From assembly GCF_013408985.1 (NCBI RefSeq), contig NZ_JACBZT010000001.1, forward strand, positions 3,596,001-3,660,000: DNA of 64,000 nt, in the 5' to 3' direction. A program made the position numbers and the translations under genes. The notes beneath the pieces were generated by a model. That model worked only from the letters and a program-made list of their open reading frames with translations, was not told where the DNA came from and did no database searches. Below, piece by piece: positions 33,374 through 41,675 of this stretch. Positions within the stretch are counted from its first letter, which is position 1. Each line of letters begins with the position of its first letter. This stretch comes from Petropleomorpha daqingensis. GTDB taxonomy: Bacteria; Actinomycetota; Actinomycetes; Mycobacteriales; Geodermatophilaceae.

Positions 33374-34226
33374 CCAGGGCCGCCCTGATCGCGGAGGTGA
33401 GCTCGTCGGGCGCCTCGAGCGGCACGAAGTGCCCGGAGTCCGGCAGCGAGGTCAGGGTGACGTCGGCGAAGAACTCCCCGAGGCGGTCCGACCACGCCGA
33501 CGGGAACAGCGGGTCGTGCGCCGGCCAGAGCACGTGCGTGGGCGTGCTCAGGCGGTCCGCGGGGTCGGGGGTCTGCTCCTGGAGTCCCCGGGCGAGGATC
33601 CCCGACCCGGCGCGGTACCAGCCGATCGAGCGGGTGAAGGCGCCGGGCCGGGCGTAGCCGTCGGCCAGCCGGTCGAGGTCGGCGTCGGCAGGAGTGAACG
33701 CCGGGCCGGACCAGTGGGTCCAGAAGTGCTGCAGGTAGCTGCGCACGGCGTCCCGGTTGCCGTCGAGGAGCCGTTCGGCCAGCTCGAGCCGGTGGAAGTT
33801 CTGGTACCAGAACTCCTGCAGCACCGCGGGGTCCAGCAGGCGCTTACCGGCGCCGGGCACCGGCGGGGCGATCACCAGCGCGCGCACCCGCCCCGGCGCC
33901 TGCCGGGCGACGACCTGCGCGATGCGGCTGCCTATGTCGTAGCCGGCCAGCACCACCTGCTCCAGGCCCAGCTCCTCGATCAGCCCCAGCACGCTGCGCG
34001 CCTGGGCGTCTCCTGCGTACTGGGCGGGGTCCACGTCGGGCTTGTCCGAGTCGCCGAACCCGCGCAGGTCCGGGACGACGACGTCGGCGGCGTCCGCCAG
34101 CGCGGGTGCGACCAGCCGGAAGTCGCCGCGGTCGCCCGGCCAGCCGTGCAGCAGGACCACGGGCGGGCCGCCGCCCGTGCGGTCGTAGGCCAGCCGGAAC
34201 CCGTCGACAGGCGAGGTGAACGGCAC
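33369..34226 (-). CDS. Alpha/beta hydrolase, epoxide hydrolase / haloacetate dehalogenase type
   Basis: The 285-residue protein has the alpha/beta-hydrolase fold with an aspartate nucleophile: Asp97 in A-G-Y-D-I-G-S. The H-G-W-P oxyanion motif at residues 27-30 is the HGxP signature of epoxide hydrolases and fluoroacetate dehalogenases, and the catalytic His is in D-S-G-H-F-V-P near residue 264. A tryptophan-rich cap domain (F-W-Y-Q-N-F, H-F-W-T-H-W) follows the fifth strand, as expected for halide- or epoxide-binding. The stop lies in the IS481 target duplication. Upstream, 2 bp away, is a dimeric alpha-beta-barrel protein on the same strand, likely co-transcribed. Exact substrate unknown. 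Confidence 0.86.
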   Translation of the reverse strand: MPFTSPVDGFRLAYDRTGGGPPVVLLHGWPGDRGDFRLVAPALADAADVVVPDLRGFGDSDKPDVDPAQYAGDAQARSVLGLIEELGLEQVVLAGYDIGSRIAQVVARQAPGRVRALVIAPPVPGAGKRLLDPAVLQEFWYQNFHRLELAERLLDGNRDAVRSYLQHFWTHWSGPAFTPADADLDRLADGYARPGAFTRSIGWYRAGSGILARGLQEQTPDPADRLSTPTHVLWPAHDPLFPSAWSDRLGEFFADVTLTSLPDSGHFVPLEAPDELTSAIRAALG

Positions 34227-34228
34227 GG

Positions 34229-34849
34229 TCAGTTCGTCTCCGGCACGCCGAGGTGGGCCAGGGCCAGGTCGAAGTCGCCGGTGTCGAGCACCTCGATGCC
34301 CATCGCGGGGGCGAACTCGTCGCGGAACTCCCGGGCCCCCTCAGCGGCGGCTCGCAGGTCCTCCCAGGTGTCGTAGGCGACCGCGGCGACGGCCGTCCCG
34401 TCGTCCGGGCGGACCATCACGCTGAGGCTGCAGAAGCCCGGCAGGTCGTCGAGCTTGGGCATGAGGGACAGCCGGACGGCGTCCACGGCCTTGCCCACCT
34501 CGTCCGGGGCCGTGCGCAGCCAGGTGACCCGGGCGCAGGCGCCGTGGTGGGCCTCGTGCACGCGGTGCATGGCCGCGATCGCCCACTCCTGCACCTCGGC
34601 CGGCCCGCCGAGCGCCTCCGCCGTCCGCTCCAGGGTCGGCCGGACGACGTCGCGGCTGGACCGGACGGCGTCGGCGTCCTGCCACGACGTCGTCACGATG
34701 CAGCGACCCGACTCGGGGTCGGCCAGCATGGACAGGCCCACGCAGCCGTCCATCTGCCGGAGGATCGGCATGGTCTCGTCGCGGACGAAGGCGATGCCGG
34801 TCGGCACCGCCCCCGGGTCGCCCTGGATGGTGGTCGAGCGAGCGTGCAC
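34229..34849 (-). CDS. Putative tandem dimeric alpha-beta-barrel (ABM-like) protein
   Basis: The 206-residue protein looks like two ferredoxin-like (antibiotic biosynthesis monooxygenase type) modules in tandem: a first from about 1-100 with Q-M-D-G-C-V-G-L-S-M-L and T-T-S-W-Q-D, and a second from about 105-206 with L-P-G-F-C-S-L-S-V-M and Y-D-T-W-E-D-L. Such pairs are often annotated only as hypothetical. There is no signal peptide or membrane helix. GTG at 34849 is preceded by GAGAGGAAG at about 8 nt. The stop is 2 bp before the epoxide-hydrolase-like gene. Enzymatic function cannot be given. Confidence 0.65.
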   Translation of the reverse strand: MHARSTTIQGDPGAVPTGIAFVRDETMPILRQMDGCVGLSMLADPESGRCIVTTSWQDADAVRSSRDVVRPTLERTAEALGGPAEVQEWAIAAMHRVHEAHHGACARVTWLRTAPDEVGKAVDAVRLSLMPKLDDLPGFCSLSVMVRPDDGTAVAAVAYDTWEDLRAAAEGAREFRDEFAPAMGIEVLDTGDFDLALAHLGVPETN

Positions 34850-34875
34850 GGGCGTTCTTCCTCTCGGAGCGGTGG

Positions 34876-35745
34876 TCAGGCGGCGGGCGGGACGACCCGG
34901 TCGAGCCAGGCCAGCAGGTCGGCGACGACCTCGTCGCGGTTGGTCTCGTTGAACACCTCGTGCCGGGCCTCCGGGTAGACGACCAGCGTGACGTCGGTCA
35001 GCCCGGCGTCGGTCAGCCGCTGGACCAGCGGGTGCACCAGCGCGAGCTGCCCGTTGACCGGGTCGTGCTCGCCGACGGGGATCCAGACCGGGAGGTCCTT
35101 GCGGAGCCCGGCCAGCCGTCCGGGGTCGGCCACCTGGCGGGCCGAGGCGAACATCTGCCGGCCGTCGACGTCCGAGAGCCCGAAGCCGCAGCGCTCGTCG
35201 GCGACGTAGGCGTCGACCTGGGCGGTGTCGCGCGAGAGCCACTCGTAGCCGGTGCGGTGCTCGAAGGGGGCGTTGAACGCGGAGAGGTCCAGCGGCTGGT
35301 CGAGGTCCAGCGCCGGCTCGAGCAGGTCGAGGACGGCGGTGCCCGTCAGCACCAGGCCGGCCAGCTCGTCGCTGTGGTCGAGCACGTACTGCTGGGCGGC
35401 GAAGGACCCCATGCTGTGCCCGAGCAGGACCAGCGGCAGGTCGGGGAAGTCCTGGCGGGCCACGTCGCTGACCCGCCCGATGTCGCGCACCAGCTCGTCC
35501 CAGCCGCCCTCGCCCAGCGCGCCCCACTCGCCCTGCGCCGAGGCGCCGTGGCCCCGGTGGTCCTGGCCGATCACCACGAACCCGGCCGCGGTCAGCGCAC
35601 CGGCCAGGGGCTCGTAGCGGAGCAGGTGCTCGCCCATGCCGTGGGTGAGTTGCACGATCCCGCGCGGTGTCCCGGCCGGGTCCCAGCGGTAGGCGGTGAG
35701 CTCGACGTCGTGGGCGGAGGGGACCTGCAGCACGGCGGGGGGCAT
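34876..35745 (-). CDS. Alpha/beta hydrolase, monoacylglycerol lipase-like (S33 / lysophospholipase)
   Basis: The 289-residue protein is a serine alpha/beta-hydrolase of the monoacylglycerol-lipase type. The oxyanion motif H-G-M-G-E-H is at residues 35-40, the R-G-H-G-x-S motif at about 64-69, the nucleophile is Ser111 in L-G-H-S-M-G-S, and the acid and base follow in G-E-H-D-P-V-N and E-A-R-H-E-V-F-N-E. It would hydrolyse monoacylglycerols or lysophospholipids in the cytoplasm. A TAGGTT box (35752-35757, minus strand) sits 6 nt before the ATG, indicating a leaderless transcript. It is divergent from serA. Confidence 0.9.
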   Translation of the reverse strand: MPPAVLQVPSAHDVELTAYRWDPAGTPRGIVQLTHGMGEHLLRYEPLAGALTAAGFVVIGQDHRGHGASAQGEWGALGEGGWDELVRDIGRVSDVARQDFPDLPLVLLGHSMGSFAAQQYVLDHSDELAGLVLTGTAVLDLLEPALDLDQPLDLSAFNAPFEHRTGYEWLSRDTAQVDAYVADERCGFGLSDVDGRQMFASARQVADPGRLAGLRKDLPVWIPVGEHDPVNGQLALVHPLVQRLTDAGLTDVTLVVYPEARHEVFNETNRDEVVADLLAWLDRVVPPAA

Positions 35746-35855
35746 GTCCGCAACCTAGGCGGTGCGAGGCGGCCGGCGCGCGTCGGGAATCATTCGGGGC
35801 GAGGACGGCGGTGCGCAGGCGTCGCCGCCGACCCCGGTTCTGAGGGAGCGAAACC

Positions 35856-37082
35856 ATGTCCGTGCAGGCTGCCGACGGTCCCGTGCGGGCCCTGCTGGTG
35901 GAGGGCGTCCACCCCGTGGCCGCCGAGCTGCTCTCCGCGGCCGGCGTCGTCGTCGAGACCGAGAAGCGCGCGTTCGGGCCGGAGGAGCTGGCCGAGCGGC
36001 TGCAGGGCGTGCACGTTCTGGGCATCCGCTCGCGCACGCAACTGACCGCCGAGGTGCTGGCCGCCGCGACCGACCTGCGCGCGGTCGGCGCGTTCTGCAT
36101 CGGCACCAACCAGATCGACCTGCCGTCGGCCACCGAGCGCGGCGTCGCCGTCTTCAACGCGCCCTTCTCCAACACCCGCAGCGTCGTCGAGCTGGCGGTC
36201 GCCGAGATGATCGCGCTCACCCGCCGGCTCACCGTGCAGGACGACGCCATGCACGCCGGGCGCTGGGACAAGTCGGCCAAGGGCAGCCACGAGATGCGCG
36301 GCCGCCGGCTGGGGATCGTCGGCTACGGCCGGATCGGCAGCCAGCTCTCGGTGCTCGCCGAGGCGCTGGGCATGAGCGTGCGCTTCTTCGACACCGCCGA
36401 CCGGCTCGCCCTGGGCAACGCCCGGCGGTGCGCCACGCTCGACGAGCTGCTGGCCGACTCCGACGTCGTCACGCTGCACGTCGACGGCCGGGCGGGGAAC
36501 AGCGGCTTCTTCGGCGAGGAGCAGTTCGCCCGCATGGTGCCCGGCGCGGTCTTCCTCAACCTCTCCCGCGGCTTCGTCGTCGACCACGTGGCGCTGCGCA
36601 AGCACATCGAGTCCGACCACCTGGCCGGTGCCGCCGTCGACGTCTTCCCGACCGAGCCGGCCGCTTCCGGCGACCCGTTCGAGTCCGACCTCCGTGGCCT
36701 GCCCAACGTGATCCTCACCCCGCACGTGGGCGGCTCGACGGAGGAGGCCCAGCTCGACATCGGCGACTTCGTCACCGGCAAGCTGCTCGGCTACCTGCAG
36801 AACGGGACGACGGCGCTGTCGGTCAACTTCCCCGAGGTCCTGCTGCCGCACCTGGAGGGCGTCACCCGGTTGCTGCTGCTGCACCGCAACCAGCCCGGCG
36901 CCATGGCGCACGTGAACAGCGCGCTGGCCGACAACGGGCTCAACGTCGAGCAGCAGCAGTTGTCCACCGCCGGCCACGTCGGCTACGCCGTCACCGACGT
37001 CCGCGGCCCGCTCACCGCGCAGGTGGTGGAGCAGCTGCGCGCGATGCCCGAGATCATGCGGGTCGACGTCCTGCCCTGCTGA
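35856..37082 (+). CDS. serA: D-3-phosphoglycerate dehydrogenase
   Basis: SerA oxidises 3-phosphoglycerate to phosphohydroxypyruvate, the first step of serine synthesis. The 408-residue protein is of the E. coli (short, ACT-ended) class. It has the N-terminal catalytic half, the Rossmann motif G-I-V-G-Y-G-R-I-G-S near residue 150, the N-L-S-R-G-F segment, the catalytic H-V-G-G-S-T near 290 and a C-terminal ACT domain from about 335 that binds serine for feedback inhibition. ATG at 35856 follows GAGGGAGCG. The stop shares one base with the aroG start. Serine feeds glycine and methylene-THF, so the gene links to the folate block, but the link may be coincidence. Confidence 0.92.
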   Translation: MSVQAADGPVRALLVEGVHPVAAELLSAAGVVVETEKRAFGPEELAERLQGVHVLGIRSRTQLTAEVLAAATDLRAVGAFCIGTNQIDLPSATERGVAVFNAPFSNTRSVVELAVAEMIALTRRLTVQDDAMHAGRWDKSAKGSHEMRGRRLGIVGYGRIGSQLSVLAEALGMSVRFFDTADRLALGNARRCATLDELLADSDVVTLHVDGRAGNSGFFGEEQFARMVPGAVFLNLSRGFVVDHVALRKHIESDHLAGAAVDVFPTEPAASGDPFESDLRGLPNVILTPHVGGSTEEAQLDIGDFVTGKLLGYLQNGTTALSVNFPEVLLPHLEGVTRLLLLHRNQPGAMAHVNSALADNGLNVEQQQLSTAGHVGYAVTDVRGPLTAQVVEQLRAMPEIMRVDVLPC

Positions 37083-38317
37083 TGGAACCGCACGAGGAGA
37101 TCCCGGCCGACCGGCTGCTCGAGGTCGCCCAGCGCATCGCCGACCGCCTGCTGGAGCTGCAGGAGCGGGTGAACCGGCAGATGGACGCCACGGCGTCCGC
37201 CGAGCTGCCGGAGATCCGCCGGCAGCTCGGCTACGGCACGGCGGAGCCGGTCGAGCTCGACGGCCTGGTGAACACGCGGATCGCGGGTCTGTCCATCGTC
37301 GTCACGCCGGAGGCGGTGGCGACCCTGCTGCCGGTGACCGCCGACTCCGCCGCGACGACGCGGGCCGGCCGCCGCGCCGTCACCGACATCGTGAGCGGTG
37401 CCGACGGGAGGCTGACGGTCATCGCCGGGCCGTGCTCGATCCACGACCCCGCGGCGACGGTGGAGTACGCCGGCTTCCTCGCCCGGATGCGGTCGCGGTA
37501 CGCGGACGACCTCGAGATCGTCATGCGCACCTACACCGAGAAGCCGCGCACCGAGGTCGACTGGAAGGGGTTCGCCTACGACCCCTACCTGGACGGCTCC
37601 AACCGGATCAGCGTCGGGCTGATCGCGACCCGGATGCTCATGCTGCGGATCACCGCGATGGGCGTGCCCGTGGCCGCCGAGCCGCTCAACGCGCTGACCC
37701 CGCAGTACGTCAACGGCCTGGTCACCTACAACGGCGTCGGCGCGCGCAACGTCACCGACCAGACCGCACGGGAGCGGGTGTCCGGGTTCTCCTCGGTGGT
37801 CGGCTTCAAGAACTCGCCGGAGGGCAGCATCGAGGCGGCGATCCAGGCGATCGTGGCGGCCCGGGCGCCGCACGAGTTCCTCGGGATCGACCAGCACGGG
37901 ATCACCGCTCAGCTGTCGACCCTCGGCAACGAGACCGGGCACGTGATCCTCCGCGGGGACAAGAACGGCCCGAACTACTCCGCCGAGCACGTCGCCGAGA
38001 CCCGCGCGCTGCTGGCCCGCCGCGGGCTGCCCGAGGTGCTGGTCGTCGACGCCTCGCACGGCAACAGCCAGAAGAACCACCTGCGCCAGATCGAGGTGGT
38101 GCACGACCTGGCCCGGCAGATCGCCTCGGGGGAGCAGGCGATCCGCGGCGTGATGGTGGAGAGCAACCTGGTCGCCGGCCGGCAGGACCTCGACCTGCAG
38201 AGGGAGCCGAACGGCTTGACCTACGGGATGAGCGTCACCGACGCCTGCGTCGACCCCGAGACGACGACGGCGATGCTCGACGAGCTGGCCGCCGCCGCCC
38301 GCGCCCGCCGCGCATGA
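37082..38317 (+). CDS. aroG: 3-deoxy-7-phosphoheptulonate (DAHP) synthase, type I, with N-terminal extension
   Basis: DAHP synthase joins phosphoenolpyruvate and erythrose 4-phosphate, the entry step to aromatic amino acids. The 411-residue protein shows type I (AroFGH) motifs: A-G-P-C-S-I-H-D-P near residue 118, the P-R-T-E-V-D-W-K-G-F/Y block near 157, G-x-K-N-S near 243, G-N-S-Q-K-N-H near 325, and the E-S-N-L-V-A-G near the end. About 65 residues precede the point where E. coli AroG homology starts; this helical, Glu/Arg-rich extension may be a regulatory segment. Translational coupling with serA (TGATG) is unusual. The 3' end runs into the GGTTAA repeats. Confidence 0.92.
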   Translation: MEPHEEIPADRLLEVAQRIADRLLELQERVNRQMDATASAELPEIRRQLGYGTAEPVELDGLVNTRIAGLSIVVTPEAVATLLPVTADSAATTRAGRRAVTDIVSGADGRLTVIAGPCSIHDPAATVEYAGFLARMRSRYADDLEIVMRTYTEKPRTEVDWKGFAYDPYLDGSNRISVGLIATRMLMLRITAMGVPVAAEPLNALTPQYVNGLVTYNGVGARNVTDQTARERVSGFSSVVGFKNSPEGSIEAAIQAIVAARAPHEFLGIDQHGITAQLSTLGNETGHVILRGDKNGPNYSAEHVAETRALLARRGLPEVLVVDASHGNSQKNHLRQIEVVHDLARQIASGEQAIRGVMVESNLVAGRQDLDLQREPNGLTYGMSVTDACVDPETTTAMLDELAAAARARRA

Positions 38318-38320
38318 CCG

Positions 38321-38361
38321 CGCGCGGTTAAGCGCGCAAAACCACGCGCGGTTAAGCGCGC
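38321..38361 (+). repeat. Tandem copies of the GCGCGGTTAAGCGCGC intergenic unit
   Basis: CGCGCGGTTAAGCGCGC occurs at 38321-38337 and again at 38345-38361, each followed by an AACC-containing tail. The same unit, once in each orientation, forms the 42-bp palindrome at 20924-20965. Here it lies between convergent aroG and the DUF4349 gene and may act as a terminator. Confidence 0.8.
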
Positions 38362-38369
38362 ACAACCTC

Positions 38370-39239
38370 CTAGTCCTGGGGCGGGCCGGCAGGAGCCGGT
38401 GCCGGGACGGCGGACCGCCGCCGCACCATGCGGATCGGCACCAGCACCGCCGCGGTCACCACCGCGGCGAGAGCCAGGAACGGCAGGGCGACACCGAGGA
38501 CGACGACGGCCGCGCGCAGCGCGGTGACCAGCGCCTTCCACCCGGTGCTGAGCCCGTCGGCGAAGCTGTCCGGCCCGCCGACCGGGGCGACGCCGAACGG
38601 TGCCAGGTGGATGCTGAGCGTCGAGAGCTCCACCTGGTCGGCGAGCGCCGCCCGCTGGGACTGCAGCGACTCGAGCCGCTCCTGCCGCTCGGAGAGGGCC
38701 TTCTCCGCCGCGAGCAGCGCCTCGGTGGTGGCCGCCTGGCTCATCAGGCCCTGCAGCCGCGCCACCGAGGCCTGCAGCGCCGAGATCCGCGCGTCCAGGT
38801 CGACCGCGGTGGCGGTCACGTCGGAACGGGACACCGACACGTTCGCGACGTCACCGACGTCCTCCAGGTCGGCCAGCAGACCGGTCAGCGCATCGGCCGG
38901 CACCCGCACGACGAGGTCGGCGGAGGCACCCTCGAGCCCGCTCTTCCCGGACCCGGCCTGCTCGGTGCGCTGGTCGACCCGGCCACTGGCGGCCTCCACC
39001 AGCTCGCTGATCCGCTGGGCGCCGGTCGCCGGGTTCTTGACGGCGACGGACGCGGTGGCGGTCGTGACCACCTGCCGGTCGGGGTCGGACGGCGTGCTCC
39101 CGGGATCTCCCGGGGCGTCGGGCACGACCCCTGCGCCACCGTCCGCACCGGATGAGTCCGAGCCGGCCCCGGGGCCGGAGCAACCGACGAGCACCACCAT
39201 GGTCAGCGCCGCGAGCGCTGTGCCGAGAGAGCGCCTCAT
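38370..39239 (-). CDS. DUF4349 domain lipoprotein
   Basis: The 289-residue protein is a membrane-anchored lipoprotein of the DUF4349 family. It begins with a lipoprotein signal peptide (V-L-V-G-C, Cys20), an Asp/Gly/Ser/Pro linker, then the DUF4349 core including the R-V-P-A-D-A-L near residue 105 and the D-L-D-A-R-I-S-A-L-Q heptads near 140 that begin a coiled coil of about 70 residues. A C-terminal hydrophobic helix (about 235-262) and basic tail follow. Family members are surface proteins of unknown role. The ATG is preceded 7 nt upstream by TAGCGT (39247-39252, minus), a leaderless arrangement. Confidence 0.87.
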   Translation of the reverse strand: MRRSLGTALAALTMVVLVGCSGPGAGSDSSGADGGAGVVPDAPGDPGSTPSDPDRQVVTTATASVAVKNPATGAQRISELVEAASGRVDQRTEQAGSGKSGLEGASADLVVRVPADALTGLLADLEDVGDVANVSVSRSDVTATAVDLDARISALQASVARLQGLMSQAATTEALLAAEKALSERQERLESLQSQRAALADQVELSTLSIHLAPFGVAPVGGPDSFADGLSTGWKALVTALRAAVVVLGVALPFLALAAVVTAAVLVPIRMVRRRSAVPAPAPAGPPQD

Positions 39240-39328
39240 CGTCGGGACGCTAGGCCTGCGATCTCGGCCCCGACCAGCACCGATGCCGAATCGTGGCGGC
39301 CGCGAGGCCTGATCGTGACTCGGGGGAA

Positions 39329-39745
39329 CTACCCCGCGAGTTCGCGCAGCAGCCGGGCCAGCGCCACCCGGTCCTCCGCCGCGAGCCGGCCGAAGAACGC
39401 ACGCGCGTCGGCGGCGCGCGCCACGGCCACCTCGTCGCGGATCGACCGCCCGGCCGCGGTCATGCGCAGCAGCACCGCCCGCCGGTCGGCCGGGTCGGGG
39501 GTGCGCTCCACCAGACCGCGCGCCTCCAGGCCGTCGGCCACCTCGGTCGCCGACCGCGGCGCGATCCGCAGCGCCTCGGCCAGGTCGGAGACCCGCGTGC
39601 CGTCCCCGTCCCCGATCACCCGCAGCGCCCGCGACTGCGACGGCGTCAGGTCCCACGGCTCGAGCAGCTCGCGCCACCGGCGGCGCTGGGCGCGGGCGGC
39701 GTGCATGAGCAGCTCGCTGAGCGTCCCGCTGTCGTCGTCGGCCAC
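39329..39745 (-). CDS. MarR family transcriptional regulator
   Basis: The 138-residue protein has the MarR winged-helix layout: helix 1-2 for dimer formation (S-E-L-L-M-H-A-A-R), the W-D-L-T-P-S-Q-S-R-A-L-R-V-I segment, the recognition helix in A-E-A-L-R-I-A-P-R-S-A-T-E-V-A-D-G-L-E-A-R-G-L-V-E-R, and the beta wing with P-D-P-A-D-R-R-A-V-L-L. It is divergent from the ABC exporter at 39831/39927 and probably represses it through the GGTTACC/GGTAACC operator between them. The GTG start lies 6 nt after a TAGCAT box (39752-39757 minus), so the transcript is likely leaderless. Confidence 0.9.
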   Translation of the reverse strand: MADDDSGTLSELLMHAARAQRRRWRELLEPWDLTPSQSRALRVIGDGDGTRVSDLAEALRIAPRSATEVADGLEARGLVERTPDPADRRAVLLRMTAAGRSIRDEVAVARAADARAFFGRLAAEDRVALARLLRELAG

Positions 39746-39770
39746 GGCGGAATGCTAGCCGAGACGTTGC

Positions 39771-39793
39771 GGTTACCACATCGTGAGGTAACC
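39771..39793. promoter_or_regulatory. Likely MarR operator between marR and the ABC exporter
   Basis: GGTTACC and GGTAACC form a perfect 7-bp inverted repeat with 9 bp between, directly upstream of the marR -10 box (39752-39757) and covering its probable -35 area, in the control region shared with the exporter. This is a typical MarR binding layout. Confidence 0.6.
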
Positions 39794-39830
39794 TCCGCAT
39801 CGACTCGAAGACCCGACAAGGTGATGCCTT

Positions 39831-41675
39831 CTGACTGCCCCCAACTTCGGCGGAGGCGGTGGAGGCGGTGGCCGCTCCGGCCGCCGCGTCGACCCCGCCG
39901 ACCGCGCCCAGCTCGACCGCAACCCGGTGCCGCTGCGCCGGATCGCCGCCCTGTTCCGCCCCTTCACCGGCCAGCTCGCCGTCGTCGTCACGCTGATCGT
40001 GGCGTCGTCCGCGATCGCCCTGGCCTCCCCGTTCCTGCTCCGCGAGGTCATCGACCACGCGCTGCCCGAGCACGACGTGCCGCTCCTCGCGTGGGCCGTC
40101 GCCGGCATGGTCGCCGTCGCCGCGAGTACCGCGCTGCTCGGCGTCGTCCAGACCTGGCTGTCCACCACGGTCGGCCAGCGGGTCATGCACGGCCTGCGGA
40201 CCGCCGTCTTCACCCACTTGCAGCGCCAGTCGCTGGCCTTCTTCACCCGTACGCGCGGCGGCGAGGTGCAGTCGCGGCTGACCAACGACATCGGCGGCAT
40301 GCAGTCCGTCGTCACGTCGACGGCCACGTCGCTGGCCTCCAACACCACGACCGTCGTCGGCACGGTGATCGCGATGGTCGCGCTGAGCTGGCGGCTCTCC
40401 CTGCTCTCGCTGCTGGTGCTGCCACCCGCCGTGCTGCTCACCCGCAAGGTCGCCCGCATGCGCCGGAGCGTCACCGCGCAGCAGCAGCGGCAGCTCGCCG
40501 AGATGAACGCCCAGGTCGAGGAGGGTCTGTCGATCAGCGGTGCGCTGCTGTCCAAGACCGTCGGCGCCGGGCCCGTCCAGGCCGACCGGTTCGCCGACAC
40601 CTCCCGCGATCTGGTCTCCCTCGAGATCCGCTCGCAGCTGGCCGGCCGCTGGCGGATGGGCACGATGAGCATCGTCTTCGCCGCGATCCCGGCCGCGATC
40701 TACCTGGCCGCCGGGTTCCCGGCCACCTCGGGTGGCATGACCATCGGCACCCTCGTCGCCTTCACCACGCTGCAGGGCGCGCTGTTCCGGCCGCTCATGG
40801 CGCTGCTCGACGTCCAGGTGTCGGTCACCAGCTCGATGGCGCTGTTCAGCCGCGTGTTCGAGTACCTCGACCTGCCCGTCGACATCGCCGACCCGCCGCA
40901 CCCCGTGCCGCTGGACCCGGCCGCGGTGCGCGGCGAGGTGCGCTGGGACGGCGTCACGTTCCGCTATCCGGACGCCGCCCGCAACGCGCTCACCGACGTC
41001 GAGCTCACCGTGCCCGCCGGCGCGAACCTGGCGATCGTGGGGGAGACCGGCTCGGGCAAGACCACCCTCGCCTCGCTGGTCCCGCGGCTGGCCGATCCCA
41101 CCGTCGGCCGCATCACGATCGACGGCGTCGATCTGCGCGACCTGACCCTGGCCACGCTCGCGCAGATCGTCGGCGTGGTCAGCCAGGAGACCTACCTCCT
41201 GCACACCACCGTGCGGGAGAACCTGCGGCACGCCGCGCCCCAGGCCACCGACGAGGAGATCGAGGACGCGGCCCGCAAGGCGCAGATCCACGACGTGATC
41301 ACCCGCCTGCCGCAGGGCTACGACACCGTGGTCGGCGCGCGCGGGCACCGGTTCTCCGGCGGGGAGAAGCAGCGGCTGGCGATCGCCCGCACGCTGCTGC
41401 GCGACCCGCGCGTGCTGGTGCTCGACGAGGCGACCAGCGCCCTGGACAACGAGACCGAGCGGGCGGTGCAGGCGGCGCTGGACGAGGCCAGCCGCGGCCG
41501 CACGACGATCACCATCGCGCACCGGCTCTCCACGATCCGCGACGCCGACGCGATCGCGGTCCTGGACGGCGGCCGGGTCGTCGAGCAGGGCACGCACGAG
41601 GAGCTGCTCGCCCGCGGCGGCCGCTACGCGCGGCTGGTCGGCGCCGCCGAGCGCGCCGTCACCCTGGCGGCCTAG
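39831..41675 (+). CDS. ABC exporter, fused membrane and ATPase domains (multidrug/lipid type)
   Basis: The protein is a half-size ABC exporter with an N-terminal six-helix membrane domain (about 300 residues) and a C-terminal ATPase: Walker A G-E-T-G-S-G-K-T, Q-loop in V-S-Q-E, signature F-S-G-G-E-K-Q-R and Walker B V-L-V-L-D-E-A-T-S-A-L-D. The start is a problem. The first standard start is GTG at 39927 (582 aa), but the frame is open from 39825 and encodes a Gly8-R-S-G-R-R-V-D-P-A-D-R-A-Q-L leader that looks like genuine family sequence. I have used CTG at 39831, which has AAGGTG 7-8 nt upstream; this gives 614 aa. The stop overlaps the convergent MFS gene by 4 bp. MarR control is likely. 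Confidence 0.85.
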   Translation: MTAPNFGGGGGGGGRSGRRVDPADRAQLDRNPVPLRRIAALFRPFTGQLAVVVTLIVASSAIALASPFLLREVIDHALPEHDVPLLAWAVAGMVAVAASTALLGVVQTWLSTTVGQRVMHGLRTAVFTHLQRQSLAFFTRTRGGEVQSRLTNDIGGMQSVVTSTATSLASNTTTVVGTVIAMVALSWRLSLLSLLVLPPAVLLTRKVARMRRSVTAQQQRQLAEMNAQVEEGLSISGALLSKTVGAGPVQADRFADTSRDLVSLEIRSQLAGRWRMGTMSIVFAAIPAAIYLAAGFPATSGGMTIGTLVAFTTLQGALFRPLMALLDVQVSVTSSMALFSRVFEYLDLPVDIADPPHPVPLDPAAVRGEVRWDGVTFRYPDAARNALTDVELTVPAGANLAIVGETGSGKTTLASLVPRLADPTVGRITIDGVDLRDLTLATLAQIVGVVSQETYLLHTTVRENLRHAAPQATDEEIEDAARKAQIHDVITRLPQGYDTVVGARGHRFSGGEKQRLAIARTLLRDPRVLVLDEATSALDNETERAVQAALDEASRGRTTITIAHRLSTIRDADAIAVLDGGRVVEQGTHEELLARGGRYARLVGAAERAVTLAA

